64,000 bases of DNA from Desulfovibrio sp. An276 (GCF_002159665.1 NZ_NFJC01000001.1:372001-436000), one strand, 5' to 3'; positions 44,642 to 53,512 are shown, counted from the stretch's first letter. A program made the numbers and translations. The notes: generated by a model not told the origin, from the letters alone.

Positions 44642-45466
44642 TTATTGGCCGAGACAGGGATAATACAGCTTTAGAAGCCTTTCTCCATTGCGCGTCAAAT
44701 CGTCCATTTGCCTGCCGGACAAACCCACTGCCTGCAACCTTGCAAGCTCCCCCTCTACCCTGAAAAAGGGCCAGTCCGAGCCAAACACCAACCTGTCACA
44801 AGGCAGAATGCGCAGCAGTCGTCCAAGACGTGAACTGTCTGCATGAAACGACGTATTGGACGTATCGAACCAGAGATTTTCGGGGCAGCCATGCGCAAAA
44901 ATCTCTTCCACATCATCCCACATGCACCATCCCCCCATGTGCGCCCCGATGATGTGCAGAGAAGGAAAGCTCCCGGCAATCCTTTCAAGCTGTCTGGGAG
45001 TGGAAAACAACGTTTTGCAGCCCCCTTGTTTCTGGCGGCTGCCAACATGGACAAGGAGACAAAAGCGTCCGCTCATTGCCTCGTAAAGCGGGAACATGGC
45101 CTTGTCATCCAGCCTGAACCCCTGATAGTCCGGGTGCAATTTGATGCCGCCAATGCCTGCACTGGCAAGAAAATCCAGCTCCTCCTCCCAGGAGGGCAAC
45201 TCGGGGTGCACTGTTCCAAAGGGGAGAAGCAGGCTGTCTTTGGCAAGGAGCGAGATGGCAAAGCGATTGACAGCGTGAACATGCTCTCCCCTTGCGGCAC
45301 AACAAAGAACGCAGGCCCTGTCCATGTCTGCCTTGCGCTCTTCGTTCACAAGATCATCAAGAACACCACTTGCCTCGCATTGCAGCCCAAATCCCCGAGA
45401 AAGAGCCTGGACAGCTCTTTTTGCACCATGAGAAAGCCAGGCATGGGTATGTATGTCGATTCTCAT
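44642..45466 (-). CDS. Amidohydrolase-2/TIM-barrel metal-dependent hydrolase
   Basis: This TIM-barrel hydrolase has the opening MRIDIHTHAW with the HxH metal motif, then GIGGIKLHPDYQGF, a histidine in IIGAHMGGW and a final Asp in LVFGSDWPFF. These match the amidohydrolase-2 family, which includes decarboxylases and lactonases. The family cannot be narrowed to a substrate. I use the ATG at 45466; an upstream start at 45499 would add 11 residues. It is downstream of the 2-hydroxyacid dehydrogenase gene with a 65-base gap and may share its transcript. Confidence 0.85.
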   Translation of the reverse strand: MRIDIHTHAWLSHGAKRAVQALSRGFGLQCEASGVLDDLVNEERKADMDRACVLCCAARGEHVHAVNRFAISLLAKDSLLLPFGTVHPELPSWEEELDFLASAGIGGIKLHPDYQGFRLDDKAMFPLYEAMSGRFCLLVHVGSRQKQGGCKTLFSTPRQLERIAGSFPSLHIIGAHMGGWCMWDDVEEIFAHGCPENLWFDTSNTSFHADSSRLGRLLRILPCDRLVFGSDWPFFRVEGELARLQAVGLSGRQMDDLTRNGERLLKLYYPCLGQ

Positions 45467-45531
45467 GATATATGTCTCAAGAAAGCTTTTTCCGCTCAAA
45501 AGTTGCTATTGCCTGTCTTTCCATGCAAATC

Positions 45532-46518
45532 CTAGATCTCACGGGGAGCAGCCTTTACCCTGTTCAGCAGATTGACAGGCGTTCCCTGCATCCAGCGCCG
45601 CACTATTTCACCGCTTAGGCTGAGCAGTCTTTGTCTGGCAGTTCTTGAAGTCCATGCCATATGAGGCGTGATAATCGTATTGGGTGCATGGAGAAGGGGA
45701 TTGTCCCTTCTTGGCGGTTCATGCGCAAGCACATCGGCACCGAAGCCGGCCAGCTTGCCATCGACAAGAGCTTTCGCGCAGTCCTTCTCGTTTACAAGGC
45801 CACCATGCGACACATTGACAAGAAAGGCTCCATCCTTCATGCGTTCGATTGTTTTCTTGCAGATGAGCTCTTTTGTCTCCCGTGTCAGGGGACAATGCAG
45901 GGAAACCACATCAGCTTTCTGCAGCAGGGTGTCAAGACCGACAAAGGAAAAGGGCGCAAACGAGGGGGGATTCCTGGGCGTTCTGCAGGTGGCCAAAACC
46001 TCCATGCCAAAGGCATTGGCCAGGCGCCCTACTCTGCGCCCTACGGCACCAAAACCGACAAGACCAAGGATCTTCTTGTCCAGGCAGACTGGGGGATCTG
46101 TCCAGAAGGACCAGACCCTGAGTCTCGTCCATTCACCCTCATGAACACTTTGAGAATGGACGCTCACCCTTCGCAAGAGATTGAGCATGAGAGCCAGCGT
46201 ATGTTCTGCCGCATCCGCAGAACTGTAATCCTGTACATTGCATGCAGCAATGCCCCGCTTCTCAAGGGCCTGAATGTCAACCAGATCGGTACTGGTAGAC
46301 ATGATGGCAACCAGCCTCACATTGGGGCCAAGCAAGGCAACGTCCTCGGCATCCAGTGGCATTCTGTTCACCAATACGACATCGCTTTCTGCTGTTCGTT
46401 TGGCAATTTCAGACGGCTGGGTACTGGGGTAAATATTTGTCTCGCCAAGATCGGTTATTGGCTGCCATTGCAAATCGCCGGGATTGATGATCCCGCCATC
46501 CAAAATTGTGATCTTCAT
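45532..46518 (-). CDS. D-2-hydroxyacid dehydrogenase-like protein (Arg to His)
   Basis: The protein has the D-isomer 2-hydroxyacid dehydrogenase fold: LVGFGAVGRRVGRLANAFGM binds NAD, SLHCPLTRETKELI is the second signature, and ITPHMAW holds the catalytic His. Where the family has N-x-S/A-R-G, this protein reads NVSHGG, with a CAT codon for His in place of the catalytic Arg. The Glu of the EP motif is kept. It may have changed chemistry or little activity. The start at 46518 (MKITILDGG) fits the family; the frame stays open for 73 further residues upstream without similarity. Confidence 0.85.
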   Translation of the reverse strand: MKITILDGGIINPGDLQWQPITDLGETNIYPSTQPSEIAKRTAESDVVLVNRMPLDAEDVALLGPNVRLVAIMSTSTDLVDIQALEKRGIAACNVQDYSSADAAEHTLALMLNLLRRVSVHSQSVHEGEWTRLRVWSFWTDPPVCLDKKILGLVGFGAVGRRVGRLANAFGMEVLATCRTPRNPPSFAPFSFVGLDTLLQKADVVSLHCPLTRETKELICKKTIERMKDGAFLVNVSHGGLVNEKDCAKALVDGKLAGFGADVLAHEPPRRDNPLLHAPNTIITPHMAWTSRTARQRLLSLSGEIVRRWMQGTPVNLLNRVKAAPREI

Positions 46519-46822
46519 CGCAAAGACGGGTCTTGCTGTTTTATGCCCCTGGGGAGCTGTTGGCGTATTTCTCCTGGGATTCCGTACAACGCGGGAAAAC
46601 AGAGGAATTGGGCAGACAGTGCAACAATGGAAAAGAACACATCCCGCAAAACTATCCTTTTTTGTGTTCTCAAAGTATATTTTTGCCAGCGTCCATATGC
46701 AAGTACCTCTTTGCGCGAACACAAAAAAAGACCCCACAAAAATGGAGTCCTACATGAAACAAGGGAAGCCATTCCATCTGGAACAGCTTCCCCTCTATCA
46801 AAATTTATTGCTGGTACAAGAA
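46519..46822. other. Intergenic region between pal and the hydroxyacid dehydrogenase gene
   Basis: No gene is seen. The stretch carries two hairpins on the minus strand: 46763-46793 (GGGAAGC/GCTTCCC) and a terminator at 46723-46750. The promoter of the dehydrogenase gene should lie between the terminator and 46518. Confidence 0.45.
46723..46750 (-). terminator. Terminator of the tol-pal locus
   Basis: On the minus strand, GACTCC pairs with GGGGTC (one G-U pair), followed by TTTTTTT. It lies about 70 bases beyond the pal stop, after a larger hairpin at 46763-46793. Confidence 0.8.
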
Positions 46823-47290
46823 CTAGTGGGCGATCACGCGGAAGTCGTCGCGACGGTTCTGGGACCAGGCAGCCTCGTCATGACCCTGAACGGCGGGTTT
46901 TTCCTTGCCGTAGGAAATCATCTCGAGCTGGCTGGGGGAAACGCCCAAGGTCACCATGTAGTCATAGGCAGCACGTGCACGGCGTTCGCCAAGAGCAAGG
47001 TTGTATTCCTGGGTGCCACGTTCGTCGCAGTTGCCTTCGATGCGCACGCGGATGGTGTTGTAGCGCTTCATCAGCTCAGCCTTGGCCTTCAGGACTTCCT
47101 GATACTGGGGCTGAATGGTGTACTGATCAAATGCAAACAGCACGCGACCATCGGTGATCTGCTGAATGGCAGCCTGCATTTCAGGGGAAATGCCAGTGTC
47201 AGCATAGCCAGGTTCTGCAGACTTCTTGGCGCAACCAAAACCGGCAGCAAGAGCCACCACCAGCGCAAGAACGAGAGCGAAACGTTTCAT
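46823..47290 (-). CDS. pal: Peptidoglycan-associated lipoprotein Pal
   Basis: This outer-membrane lipoprotein binds peptidoglycan and TolB. The signal ends in the lipobox AGFGC. The OmpA-like domain shows VLFAFDQYTI, IEGNCDERGTQEYNLALGERRA and GKEKPAV. The length of 155 residues is normal. GGAGG is 6 bases before the ATG. It lies downstream of tolB with a 583-base gap and a terminator between, so it is probably transcribed from its own promoter. Confidence 0.95.
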   Translation of the reverse strand: MKRFALVLALVVALAAGFGCAKKSAEPGYADTGISPEMQAAIQQITDGRVLFAFDQYTIQPQYQEVLKAKAELMKRYNTIRVRIEGNCDERGTQEYNLALGERRARAAYDYMVTLGVSPSQLEMISYGKEKPAVQGHDEAAWSQNRRDDFRVIAH

Positions 47291-47873
47291 TATAAGCCTC
47301 CTGAACAGCTTCTAGAAATGGAAATTTCCATACTATCACGTTGAGAAAAGCGGGATATAAAATTCCCTCTCAACTGCAATGAATGGTATCTTCACTTGTG
47401 ATTTTGTCAAGACATACAGGTGTCTTTTTCCCCGAAAGAGTCTCGATCCAAGCCGTTTTACAAGCCAAATCGAGCCATGCCCATCTCGCACTTGTGTTCG
47501 AGAGTTCATGAAAGCCACAACCTGTGGGGCGTTTCGCGATCTGCGCTTGCCAGCCTGCAAACAGCCACTGGTTGTTATGCCTTTCTTCGGGGCGAGCAGC
47601 CTTGCAGCCAATCCTATCCGAACCCCTTCAGCCGTACTGCTATTCATCCACTCCCTTCCTCACGCGTGACGCAGGAAGCTGCGCGGATTCACAGTTCCCC
47701 ATACGGAAAAACTGGCTTTCCGACAAAAGGTGTAAATAATTGTATCAACCTTGCCATGGATTGGCAAGAAAAGTCCTTGAAATCAACCCGGATTGCCTGC
47801 TCTTTTTTACAAGAAAAAAAAGGGGTACAACATCTTGTACCCCCTTTTTCAAGAATTTCCAGAATTTCTGACT
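47291..47873. other. Long intergenic region between tolB and pal
   Basis: The stretch has no supported gene. It contains the tolB terminator and, near 47300-47420, should carry the pal promoter. Short open frames here lack ribosome-binding sites or typical codon use. Confidence 0.4.
47813..47849 (-). terminator. Terminator of tolB
   Basis: GGGGTACAA pairs with TTGTACCCC (9 bp). In the minus-strand reading it is followed by eight Ts; a T-run on the other side also allows plus-strand termination. Confidence 0.92.
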
Positions 47874-49190
47874 TTAGCGTCCCTGGGCAGGAATTCCCCA
47901 GCGGGGGAAATAGGCATTGCCATTGACAGGCACCCTCTTGGCATCCCCACCATGACGGGTTGTCAGATAAATCGACCGCTTGCCACCGCGGGAAGAAGAA
48001 AATGCTATGAAGTAGCTGTCCGCGCAGAACGAGGGCTGTTCGTCAGAACCAGGCCCAAAGGAAACCTGAGTTTCGGCCCCTGTCACAAGGTCCTGGACAA
48101 AAATTCTCTGTCCGTAGGCAGTCAGGCGGCTGAAGACAACGAGCGTGCCGTCGGGAGAGAGGTTGGCTTCCGTATTGTAGGAACCCTGCTGGCTCACACG
48201 TGTCACGGCTCCTGTATTCAGATCCTTCATGAAGATCTGGGGGCCGCCGAGACGGGAGGAAGTGAAGGCCATCTTGGTGCCTGTCTTATCAAAGGTAGGA
48301 GACACATTGATGGAATTGTCCTGCTCCAACACCCTTTCCTTCTTGAAGACATGGTTCAGCTGGTAGATGACAGGATACTTGCCATTGGAAAGAGCCACGG
48401 CAACCTTGTTGTTGGGCAGGAAGGAAGGTCCGATGACAACGTCGCCGGGGAAACGGACTCTCTGAACTCTGCGGCTGCGGGCATCCCACACGCCAAGGGA
48501 ATGCGAACGCTCATCAATCTGGGTGAAGACAATAAAGCGACCGTCAGGGGACCAGGTGGGAGACATTGCTTCGCCGCGAATATTCGTGATCTGCCTGAAA
48601 TCACGGCCTGTTGGCTTGGCAAGGCAAACTTGGGCGCTGAGCTTGCCCCTCTTCACGACAAAGGCAAGGGTAGAGCGGAAGAAAGCTCCGTTGCCAGTCA
48701 GGGCCTCAAGCAGATCCGCACAAAACCTGTCTGCCACTTCGGGCAGATCCCTGCTTGAAACGCTGGGATACTCCTTGCCGAAAAGACGAGCCCCACCGCT
48801 TGTCTCATAGGCTCTCATCTGTACCCTGGTGGTCCCTCTGTCACCGTTGGGCCAAAGAGTTGTAACAACTATATCACTGCCAGCCAGCTGAAAACGCTTG
48901 AAGTCAGCCTGTGGCGGCTCAACACCGGCAAGAACTGTTCCTCCAAGGACGGTTTTGGGATCTGTCAGACGCATGAAGGGCAGAAAACTCAGGTTTTCAT
49001 TGACAAGTTTCTGCAGCTGTGCCCCCATTTGTCGAGCTTCCGTATTGGGTCCGGTGATGGGTGCGGCAAGCCCCAGATTGACCACATTCTGCCCAGGCCC
49101 ATAGATGTCCACGCGTGGCGCGGCTAGGGTCTGACCGGCAGTACAGAAAAACACGGTCAGGGCAATGGCGAGAAATTTACGAAGCATCAT
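47874..49190 (-). CDS. tolB: Tol-Pal system protein TolB
   Basis: TolB is a periplasmic beta-propeller protein that links Pal to the inner-membrane TolQRA complex. A signal peptide (LAIALTVFFCTAGQTLAAP) is followed by the N-terminal domain (to about residue 160) and WD40-like TolB repeats with SPTWSPDGRFIVFTQ, SPTFDKTGTKMAFTSSRLGG and NLSPDGTLVVFSR. GGAG lies 4 bases before the first of two adjacent ATGs. It sits between the repeat protein gene and pal. Confidence 0.95.
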   Translation of the reverse strand: MMLRKFLAIALTVFFCTAGQTLAAPRVDIYGPGQNVVNLGLAAPITGPNTEARQMGAQLQKLVNENLSFLPFMRLTDPKTVLGGTVLAGVEPPQADFKRFQLAGSDIVVTTLWPNGDRGTTRVQMRAYETSGGARLFGKEYPSVSSRDLPEVADRFCADLLEALTGNGAFFRSTLAFVVKRGKLSAQVCLAKPTGRDFRQITNIRGEAMSPTWSPDGRFIVFTQIDERSHSLGVWDARSRRVQRVRFPGDVVIGPSFLPNNKVAVALSNGKYPVIYQLNHVFKKERVLEQDNSINVSPTFDKTGTKMAFTSSRLGGPQIFMKDLNTGAVTRVSQQGSYNTEANLSPDGTLVVFSRLTAYGQRIFVQDLVTGAETQVSFGPGSDEQPSFCADSYFIAFSSSRGGKRSIYLTTRHGGDAKRVPVNGNAYFPRWGIPAQGR

Positions 49191-49389
49191 ATTTCTCCAG
49201 CATGATTTGTTGAAATGCTCTCTGAAAACAGAGGACGATTGTTGATTTGCTTCTGTGTGAAAAATGTGTGGCTGCAAATGTGCCCAAGCGAAAATTTTTC
49301 GTCAAGGATGTTCAGGGACGAAGGCGCGACATTCTTGTTGCGGCTGCCTTTCCTGCTGCCTTGTTTGGACGTGGCAATCCGAAAAGACA

Positions 49390-51201
49390 CTACCTTGCAG
49401 CCCCGGGACTGTTGTTCGGCTGTTCAAAGTAAGAAGGCTGAGTATCCTCTTTTTTCGAAGCAATCCCTTCGGAGGCAGTAGGGGCAGACGAGCGTCCTGC
49501 GGCTTCTTCCCTGCGCAAGGCTCTGGCTGCCCTGGCTGCCTCCACTTCAGCGGCAATCTCCGCCTTGCGTTCATCAGACAGGGGAAATGGCGTGACAGGT
49601 GCCTTGGGATCTATCACCTTGCCCTGCACTTTCGTAGAAGGCAGTGGTGGCTGCGGAACAACCCAGTCCACCTTTGCTCCCTGTCCCTGTGCGGAATCTG
49701 GCTCATGCTTTGCTGCAGGACTCTTCCGTGTCGCCTTGTCGGTAACACTTGGAGCAGGAACTGCCTTGGCAGACGATTGTCCCGAGGCTCCTTCCCTGCG
49801 CAAGCTTCTGGCTGCCTCGGCTTCAGCGGCTATCTCAGCCTTGCGTTCGTCGGAAAGGGGTAGTTGCGTAGCTGATGCCTTGGGATCTATCACCCTGCCC
49901 TTCACCTGTGCAGATGGCGGCGGTGGCTGTGGAACAACCCAGTCTACCTTTGCTTCCTGTCCCTGTGTGGAAGTTGCCTCATGCTTTGCTGCAGGACTCT
50001 TCCGTGTCGCCTTGTCGGTAACACTTGGAGCAGGAACTGCCTTGGCAGACGATTGTCCCGAGGATTCTTCCCTGCGCAAGCTTCTGGCTGCCTCGGCTTC
50101 AGCGGCTATCTCGGCCTTGCGTTCGTCGGAAAGGGGTAGTGGCGTAGCTGGTGCCTTGGGATCTATCACCCTGCCCTTCACCTGTGCAGATGGCAGTGGT
50201 GGCTGCGGAACAACCCAGTCCTGCCTTGCTCCCGGCCCCTGTGCGGAAGTTGTCTCATGCTTTGCTGCAGCAGAACTCTCCTGCGCAGTCTTGCCGACTA
50301 CACCTGGAGCAGAGATTTTGCTTTCTTCTGCCTTCAGCTTTTCCTGTTCGCTCTGCCCTGAAAAATTGGTCCCTGGCGCCTCTTCCTTTTGCAGAGAGTT
50401 TTTCTTTTCCTGGCCATCGACTTTACCGGCAGGAACGGTCTGGACATGCACGTCGTTATTCCGGATATCGCGAGATTCAATCACCAAATCTGTCAGCCCG
50501 GGTTTTGGGGGATACCTGCTAATGACTGGTCCGGGAACAACCACTTGGGACGGTTCCCTTTTTTCCTCCAGTGACCTTGACTTGGGCTCTGGCAAAGGCT
50601 TGACGGGGGTGCGTTCCCTCAATTCCCTTGCTCCCGGAATATGTTGCCCGGGGGCAAACTCGTATCCTGCGAAACTTTCACCCCGTTCCCGTGCAACAGC
50701 TTCGGCCCTGGCGCGGGCATCTTCTTCGGCATACCCGGCTTCGCGTACCCTGTACTCCCGATCACGCTGCGCTCTCTCGCGAACCTGTCGCTTGAGCTCT
50801 TCATCAGGGTCTACTGGCGTTTCTGAAGGCTTCCGGATCTGCAGGGTACACGCAAGGCGTACTGCCTGACCATCCGGAGGTGGCGCAAATCTGCCCACCT
50901 TGTGAGCTGCACCGCATGCCGATGTATCAAAGGTGTCATGTCCAGAGGAATGTTTTACAACGCAATCCTGCAACATGCCCGAGCTGTCAATAAGGAGCTC
51001 TATCTCTGTCCTGTATTCGCCATAAAGCCCCTGAGGAGGATCCCACACCTCGCCAATGCGCCCGAATACTCCTGCCGCATAGTTCTCGCCGCTCAAACCG
51101 CCCGCGATGAAGATACGCTGGGCAGCCCAAGCCATATCCGGGTATGCAAGGCCAGGCGTCAAGACAAGAAGAAAGAGCGTCCATGCACGAGTATGTTTCA
51201 A
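49390..51201 (-). CDS. TonB-C-like envelope protein with three 92-residue repeats
   Basis: The protein of 603 residues has a signal peptide (LFLLVLTPGLAYPDMAWA). A TonB/TolA C-terminal-like domain follows at about residues 40-125 (ELLIDSSGMLQDCVVKHSSG, HKVGRFAPPPDG), resembling the C-terminus of the adjacent TolA. A charged linker follows, then three near-identical units of about 92 residues with DWVVPQPP, KGRVIDPKA, LPLSDERKAEIAAEAEAARS and PSVTDKATRKSPAAKHE. It starts at TTG 51201 with GGAGG 7 bases upstream. Its place between tolA and tolB suggests a role in the Tol-Pal system. The function of the repeats is unknown. Confidence 0.82.
   Translation of the reverse strand: MKHTRAWTLFLLVLTPGLAYPDMAWAAQRIFIAGGLSGENYAAGVFGRIGEVWDPPQGLYGEYRTEIELLIDSSGMLQDCVVKHSSGHDTFDTSACGAAHKVGRFAPPPDGQAVRLACTLQIRKPSETPVDPDEELKRQVRERAQRDREYRVREAGYAEEDARARAEAVARERGESFAGYEFAPGQHIPGARELRERTPVKPLPEPKSRSLEEKREPSQVVVPGPVISRYPPKPGLTDLVIESRDIRNNDVHVQTVPAGKVDGQEKKNSLQKEEAPGTNFSGQSEQEKLKAEESKISAPGVVGKTAQESSAAAKHETTSAQGPGARQDWVVPQPPLPSAQVKGRVIDPKAPATPLPLSDERKAEIAAEAEAARSLRREESSGQSSAKAVPAPSVTDKATRKSPAAKHEATSTQGQEAKVDWVVPQPPPPSAQVKGRVIDPKASATQLPLSDERKAEIAAEAEAARSLRREGASGQSSAKAVPAPSVTDKATRKSPAAKHEPDSAQGQGAKVDWVVPQPPLPSTKVQGKVIDPKAPVTPFPLSDERKAEIAAEVEAARAARALRREEAAGRSSAPTASEGIASKKEDTQPSYFEQPNNSPGAAR
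49500..50330 (-). repeat. Three tandem 276-bp repeats in the TonB-C-like gene
   Basis: The units recur every 276 bases, for example CGCAAGCTTCTGGCTGCC at 49799 and again 276 bases later, with a third copy 286 bases earlier that carries a 9-base insertion. Each unit encodes one 92-residue repeat. The close match suggests recent duplication or gene conversion, so copy number could vary between strains. Confidence 0.85.
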
Positions 51202-51255
51202 GGGGCAACCTCCTCATAGTGTGCGCACAGGCAGGATGCGTATAGTGCAGAGGCC

Positions 51256-52209
51256 CTAGCCTCGTCTCAGTTCATTGAGCGTAAACACCATTTCCAGACT
51301 CTGATATTCGGGACTTGGGGGAGGCGGAAAGTCTCCGGCCCTGCTTGTACGCATGATGGCATTCACACAGGACGAATCGTACTGAACATTTCCGGACGAA
51401 CGGACAACCACGCAATCCTGAACTTCACCCTGGGCGCTGACATCAATAACAATAGTGCATTGCAGATTCTGTCTGGTAGCCGAGGCATATCCCCAGTTGG
51501 GACGCACTGCCAGCATGACCTGCCCTATATAGACAGAATGCAGACCACCTCCGCCAGGCCCGCTGCCTTCGCCACCGCCACCACCGCGGTTTCCGCTGGA
51601 TTTCTTGCGGGCTTCTGCAAGCGCACGCTCTACCGAGGACCCCCTGTCACCGGACTCTGCCCGTGAAGTTGCCTTGCGCTTGGCCTGGTTGAGGGCAGCC
51701 TTGATGGGATCCTCTTCCTGCTCGCGCTTGTCCTTTTTGGGCTGTTCCTTCTTCGGCTGCTCCTTCTTGGGTTGTTCCTTTTTTGGTTGTTCCTTCTTCG
51801 GTTCCGGTTTCTTGGCTACTTCCTTCTTGGGTTCGGGCTTCGGCTCCGGTTTGGGTTCAGGTTTTGGTTCGGGTTTGGGCTTTGGCTTGGGCTCGGCCTT
51901 CTTGGGTTCTTCCTGAGGAATAGGCAAGGCCTTGGCCGGATCTGGAGCAGCTTTGACCTCTTCCCTTTCGTGGGCGGCCACTTCAGCCTTTTCTGCTGGT
52001 GCAGAAGGAGCAGGCTCACCTTCTCCCTTTTCACCCATGGGCCCCAGAATGGGGGAAGGAGTCTTGTTGCCGCCCGGATCTCCTTCCACAAGGCTGATCT
52101 GCACAGGCTTTGTCATGTCAATGAGCGGAGAGCCCACTGGCCAGAGCCAGATGAGCAGGATGACCGCTATGTGCAGGCACAGCGACAATATATATGTTGC
52201 CAAGGGCAT
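51256..52209 (-). CDS. tolA: TolA-like protein with long Pro/Lys/Glu linker
   Basis: A single N-terminal transmembrane helix (YILSLCLHIAVILLIWLWP) anchors the protein to the inner membrane. A long linker of EPKP and PKKEQ repeats (about residues 105-165) spans the periplasm. The C-terminal TonB-like domain (IVIDVSAQGEVQDCVVVRSSG, SLEMVFTLNELRRG) would contact partners at the outer membrane. It couples the TolQR motor to TolB/Pal. It follows tolR by 14 bases. The label TonB is possible by fold alone, but the locus points to TolA. Confidence 0.88.
   Translation of the reverse strand: MPLATYILSLCLHIAVILLIWLWPVGSPLIDMTKPVQISLVEGDPGGNKTPSPILGPMGEKGEGEPAPSAPAEKAEVAAHEREEVKAAPDPAKALPIPQEEPKKAEPKPKPKPEPKPEPKPEPKPEPKKEVAKKPEPKKEQPKKEQPKKEQPKKEQPKKDKREQEEDPIKAALNQAKRKATSRAESGDRGSSVERALAEARKKSSGNRGGGGGEGSGPGGGGLHSVYIGQVMLAVRPNWGYASATRQNLQCTIVIDVSAQGEVQDCVVVRSSGNVQYDSSCVNAIMRTSRAGDFPPPPSPEYQSLEMVFTLNELRRG
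51733..51905 (-). repeat. Low-complexity codon repeats in tolA
   Basis: The stretch encodes about eleven short units, PKKEQ at 15-bp period and EPKP at 12-bp period. The near-identical DNA units make the length liable to change by slippage. Confidence 0.8.
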
Positions 52210-52223
52210 GAGAAACCAATCCC

Positions 52224-52667
52224 CTATCTTGAACGCGAAGCCTGTTTGGCTGCAGCTGCGGCCATCTCGACATTTTCGGCAATGACGCCGAGCTTTTCAA
52301 TTCCTACTGCCTTGATGCGCCCCATGACATCTACAACAACCCCGTAGGGCACTTCCTTGTCCGCCTGGAGAAAGAGAGACTTGTTCTTTTCCTTGACCAG
52401 ACTCTGCAGGAATCCCTCAAGCTGTTCAATATCATCTACCCGGTATTCGTCCAGAAAAATGGCACCATCCCGCCGTACTGTAAGCGTCATGTGCTCGCTC
52501 TCTGTTGGCAGCACTTCTACCTGTTTCGTCTGGGGCAGATCGACATCAAGTCCTTCACTCATCATTGGTGTCGCCACCATGAAGATAATCAACATGACCA
52601 GCATGACGTCTACGAAGGGCGTCACGTTGATTTCTGAGACAAAACGTCCAGGTTGAGAAGCTTGCAT
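52224..52667 (-). CDS. tolR: ExbD/TolR-type protein
   Basis: One N-terminal transmembrane segment (PFVDVMLVMLIIFMVATPM) carries the conserved Asp (of VDVML) used in proton flow. The periplasmic domain follows, with VDLPQTKQVE and LFLQADKEVPYGVVVDVMGR, both family-typical. The length is 147 residues. It starts three bases after tolQ and works with it as the proton channel that energises TolA. Confidence 0.95.
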   Translation of the reverse strand: MQASQPGRFVSEINVTPFVDVMLVMLIIFMVATPMMSEGLDVDLPQTKQVEVLPTESEHMTLTVRRDGAIFLDEYRVDDIEQLEGFLQSLVKEKNKSLFLQADKEVPYGVVVDVMGRIKAVGIEKLGVIAENVEMAAAAAKQASRSR

Positions 52668-52670
52668 GGT

Positions 52671-53366
52671 CTAGAACTCCGTAGCTCCGGTCTTTGACAC
52701 CTTGCGATGGGCATTGAGTTCGCGTTGTACGCGGTTGAGGAAGATGCCTGCGAAATTGACCAGCAGGGTGTCTATCTGGGCAAGGCGACCGAGGAAAAAG
52801 TTGAATCCAATCGTGGCAGGGACTGCCACTGCCAGACCTATGGCTGTTGCAACCAGAGCTTCGGAAATGCCGGGGGCTACAGTGGCGAGCGATGCTGACT
52901 TGGACATGCCGATGGAATGGAAGGAGTGCATGATGCCCCAGACTGTACCGAAAAGTCCTATAAAGGGAGCTGTGTTGGAGCAGGTTGCCAGAAGCGAGAA
53001 GGAGGCCTGCATCCGAGAAAGCTCAGATCCCACACCCTGCCTGAGAGCCCTGCGCACGTTATCGACTATGACATCCGAGGAGTTGCCAAGCTCCTTGGAT
53101 CTGTTGAATTCCATAACGCCCTTCTGGGCAACGGCATACAGCGGAGAATTGGGATCGGCACCAAGAAACTGCACTGCGTCGCGCAAATTTGCCGCGTCCT
53201 CGAAATTTCTGATACCGGCAATGGCCTTGCGCTTGGCTGCCCCCAGAAGCAGTGCCTTCTGAATCATCAGCCCCCAGCTTCCCACTGACATGAGAAAAAG
53301 GATAAGCAGTACGGCCTTGGCCACCAGACTGGCGTTGGCAATCATGCTAAAAAAGTTGAATTCCAT
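52671..53366 (-). CDS. tolQ: MotA/TolQ/ExbB-type proton channel protein
   Basis: The protein of 231 residues has three hydrophobic segments: LVAKAVLLILFLMSVGSWGL near the N-terminus, LATCSNTAPFIGLFGTVWGI, and EALVATAIGLAVAVPATIGFN. The latter two hold the conserved small and polar residues of the ion channel. The start at 53366 (MEFNFFSMIANAS) fits the family and has GGAG upstream. It is the first gene of the tolQ-tolR-tolA-(repeat)-tolB run. Confidence 0.95.
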   Translation of the reverse strand: MEFNFFSMIANASLVAKAVLLILFLMSVGSWGLMIQKALLLGAAKRKAIAGIRNFEDAANLRDAVQFLGADPNSPLYAVAQKGVMEFNRSKELGNSSDVIVDNVRRALRQGVGSELSRMQASFSLLATCSNTAPFIGLFGTVWGIMHSFHSIGMSKSASLATVAPGISEALVATAIGLAVAVPATIGFNFFLGRLAQIDTLLVNFAGIFLNRVQRELNAHRKVSKTGATEF

Positions 53367-53482
53367 CGAAATCTCCAGCATTTTCGAAATAGAGCACGGC
53401 ACCTTGCAGCTTGTTCGGGCACTGGGGCCGGGCCGGACTCGTTGGCGGCACAATGCTACGAAATGGCCCTCTTTTCAAGTCC

Positions 53483-53507
53483 AAATACCTCCTAAGAGGT
53501 ATTTTTT
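53483..53507. terminator. Hairpin upstream of tolQ, downstream of the TtcA-like gene
   Basis: AATACCTC pairs with GAGGTATT (8 bp, extendable by one A-T). A T-run follows on the plus strand only. It lies just beyond the stop of the minus-strand TtcA-like gene, so it may be a weak terminator for that gene or an operator for tolQ. Confidence 0.55.
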
Positions 53508-53512
53508 GCCTG

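Noticed and set aside
45661-47157. Long plus-strand open frame over the hydroxyacid dehydrogenase and pal
   Set aside because: It is a shadow of two minus-strand genes with clear motifs.
47379-47669. Small gene in the tolB-pal gap
   Set aside because: No ribosome-binding site, odd composition and no family match.
49565-50869. Open frame of 434 codons on the plus strand
   Set aside because: It is antisense to the 276-bp repeats, whose regular composition keeps the frame open; no ribosome-binding site or family match.
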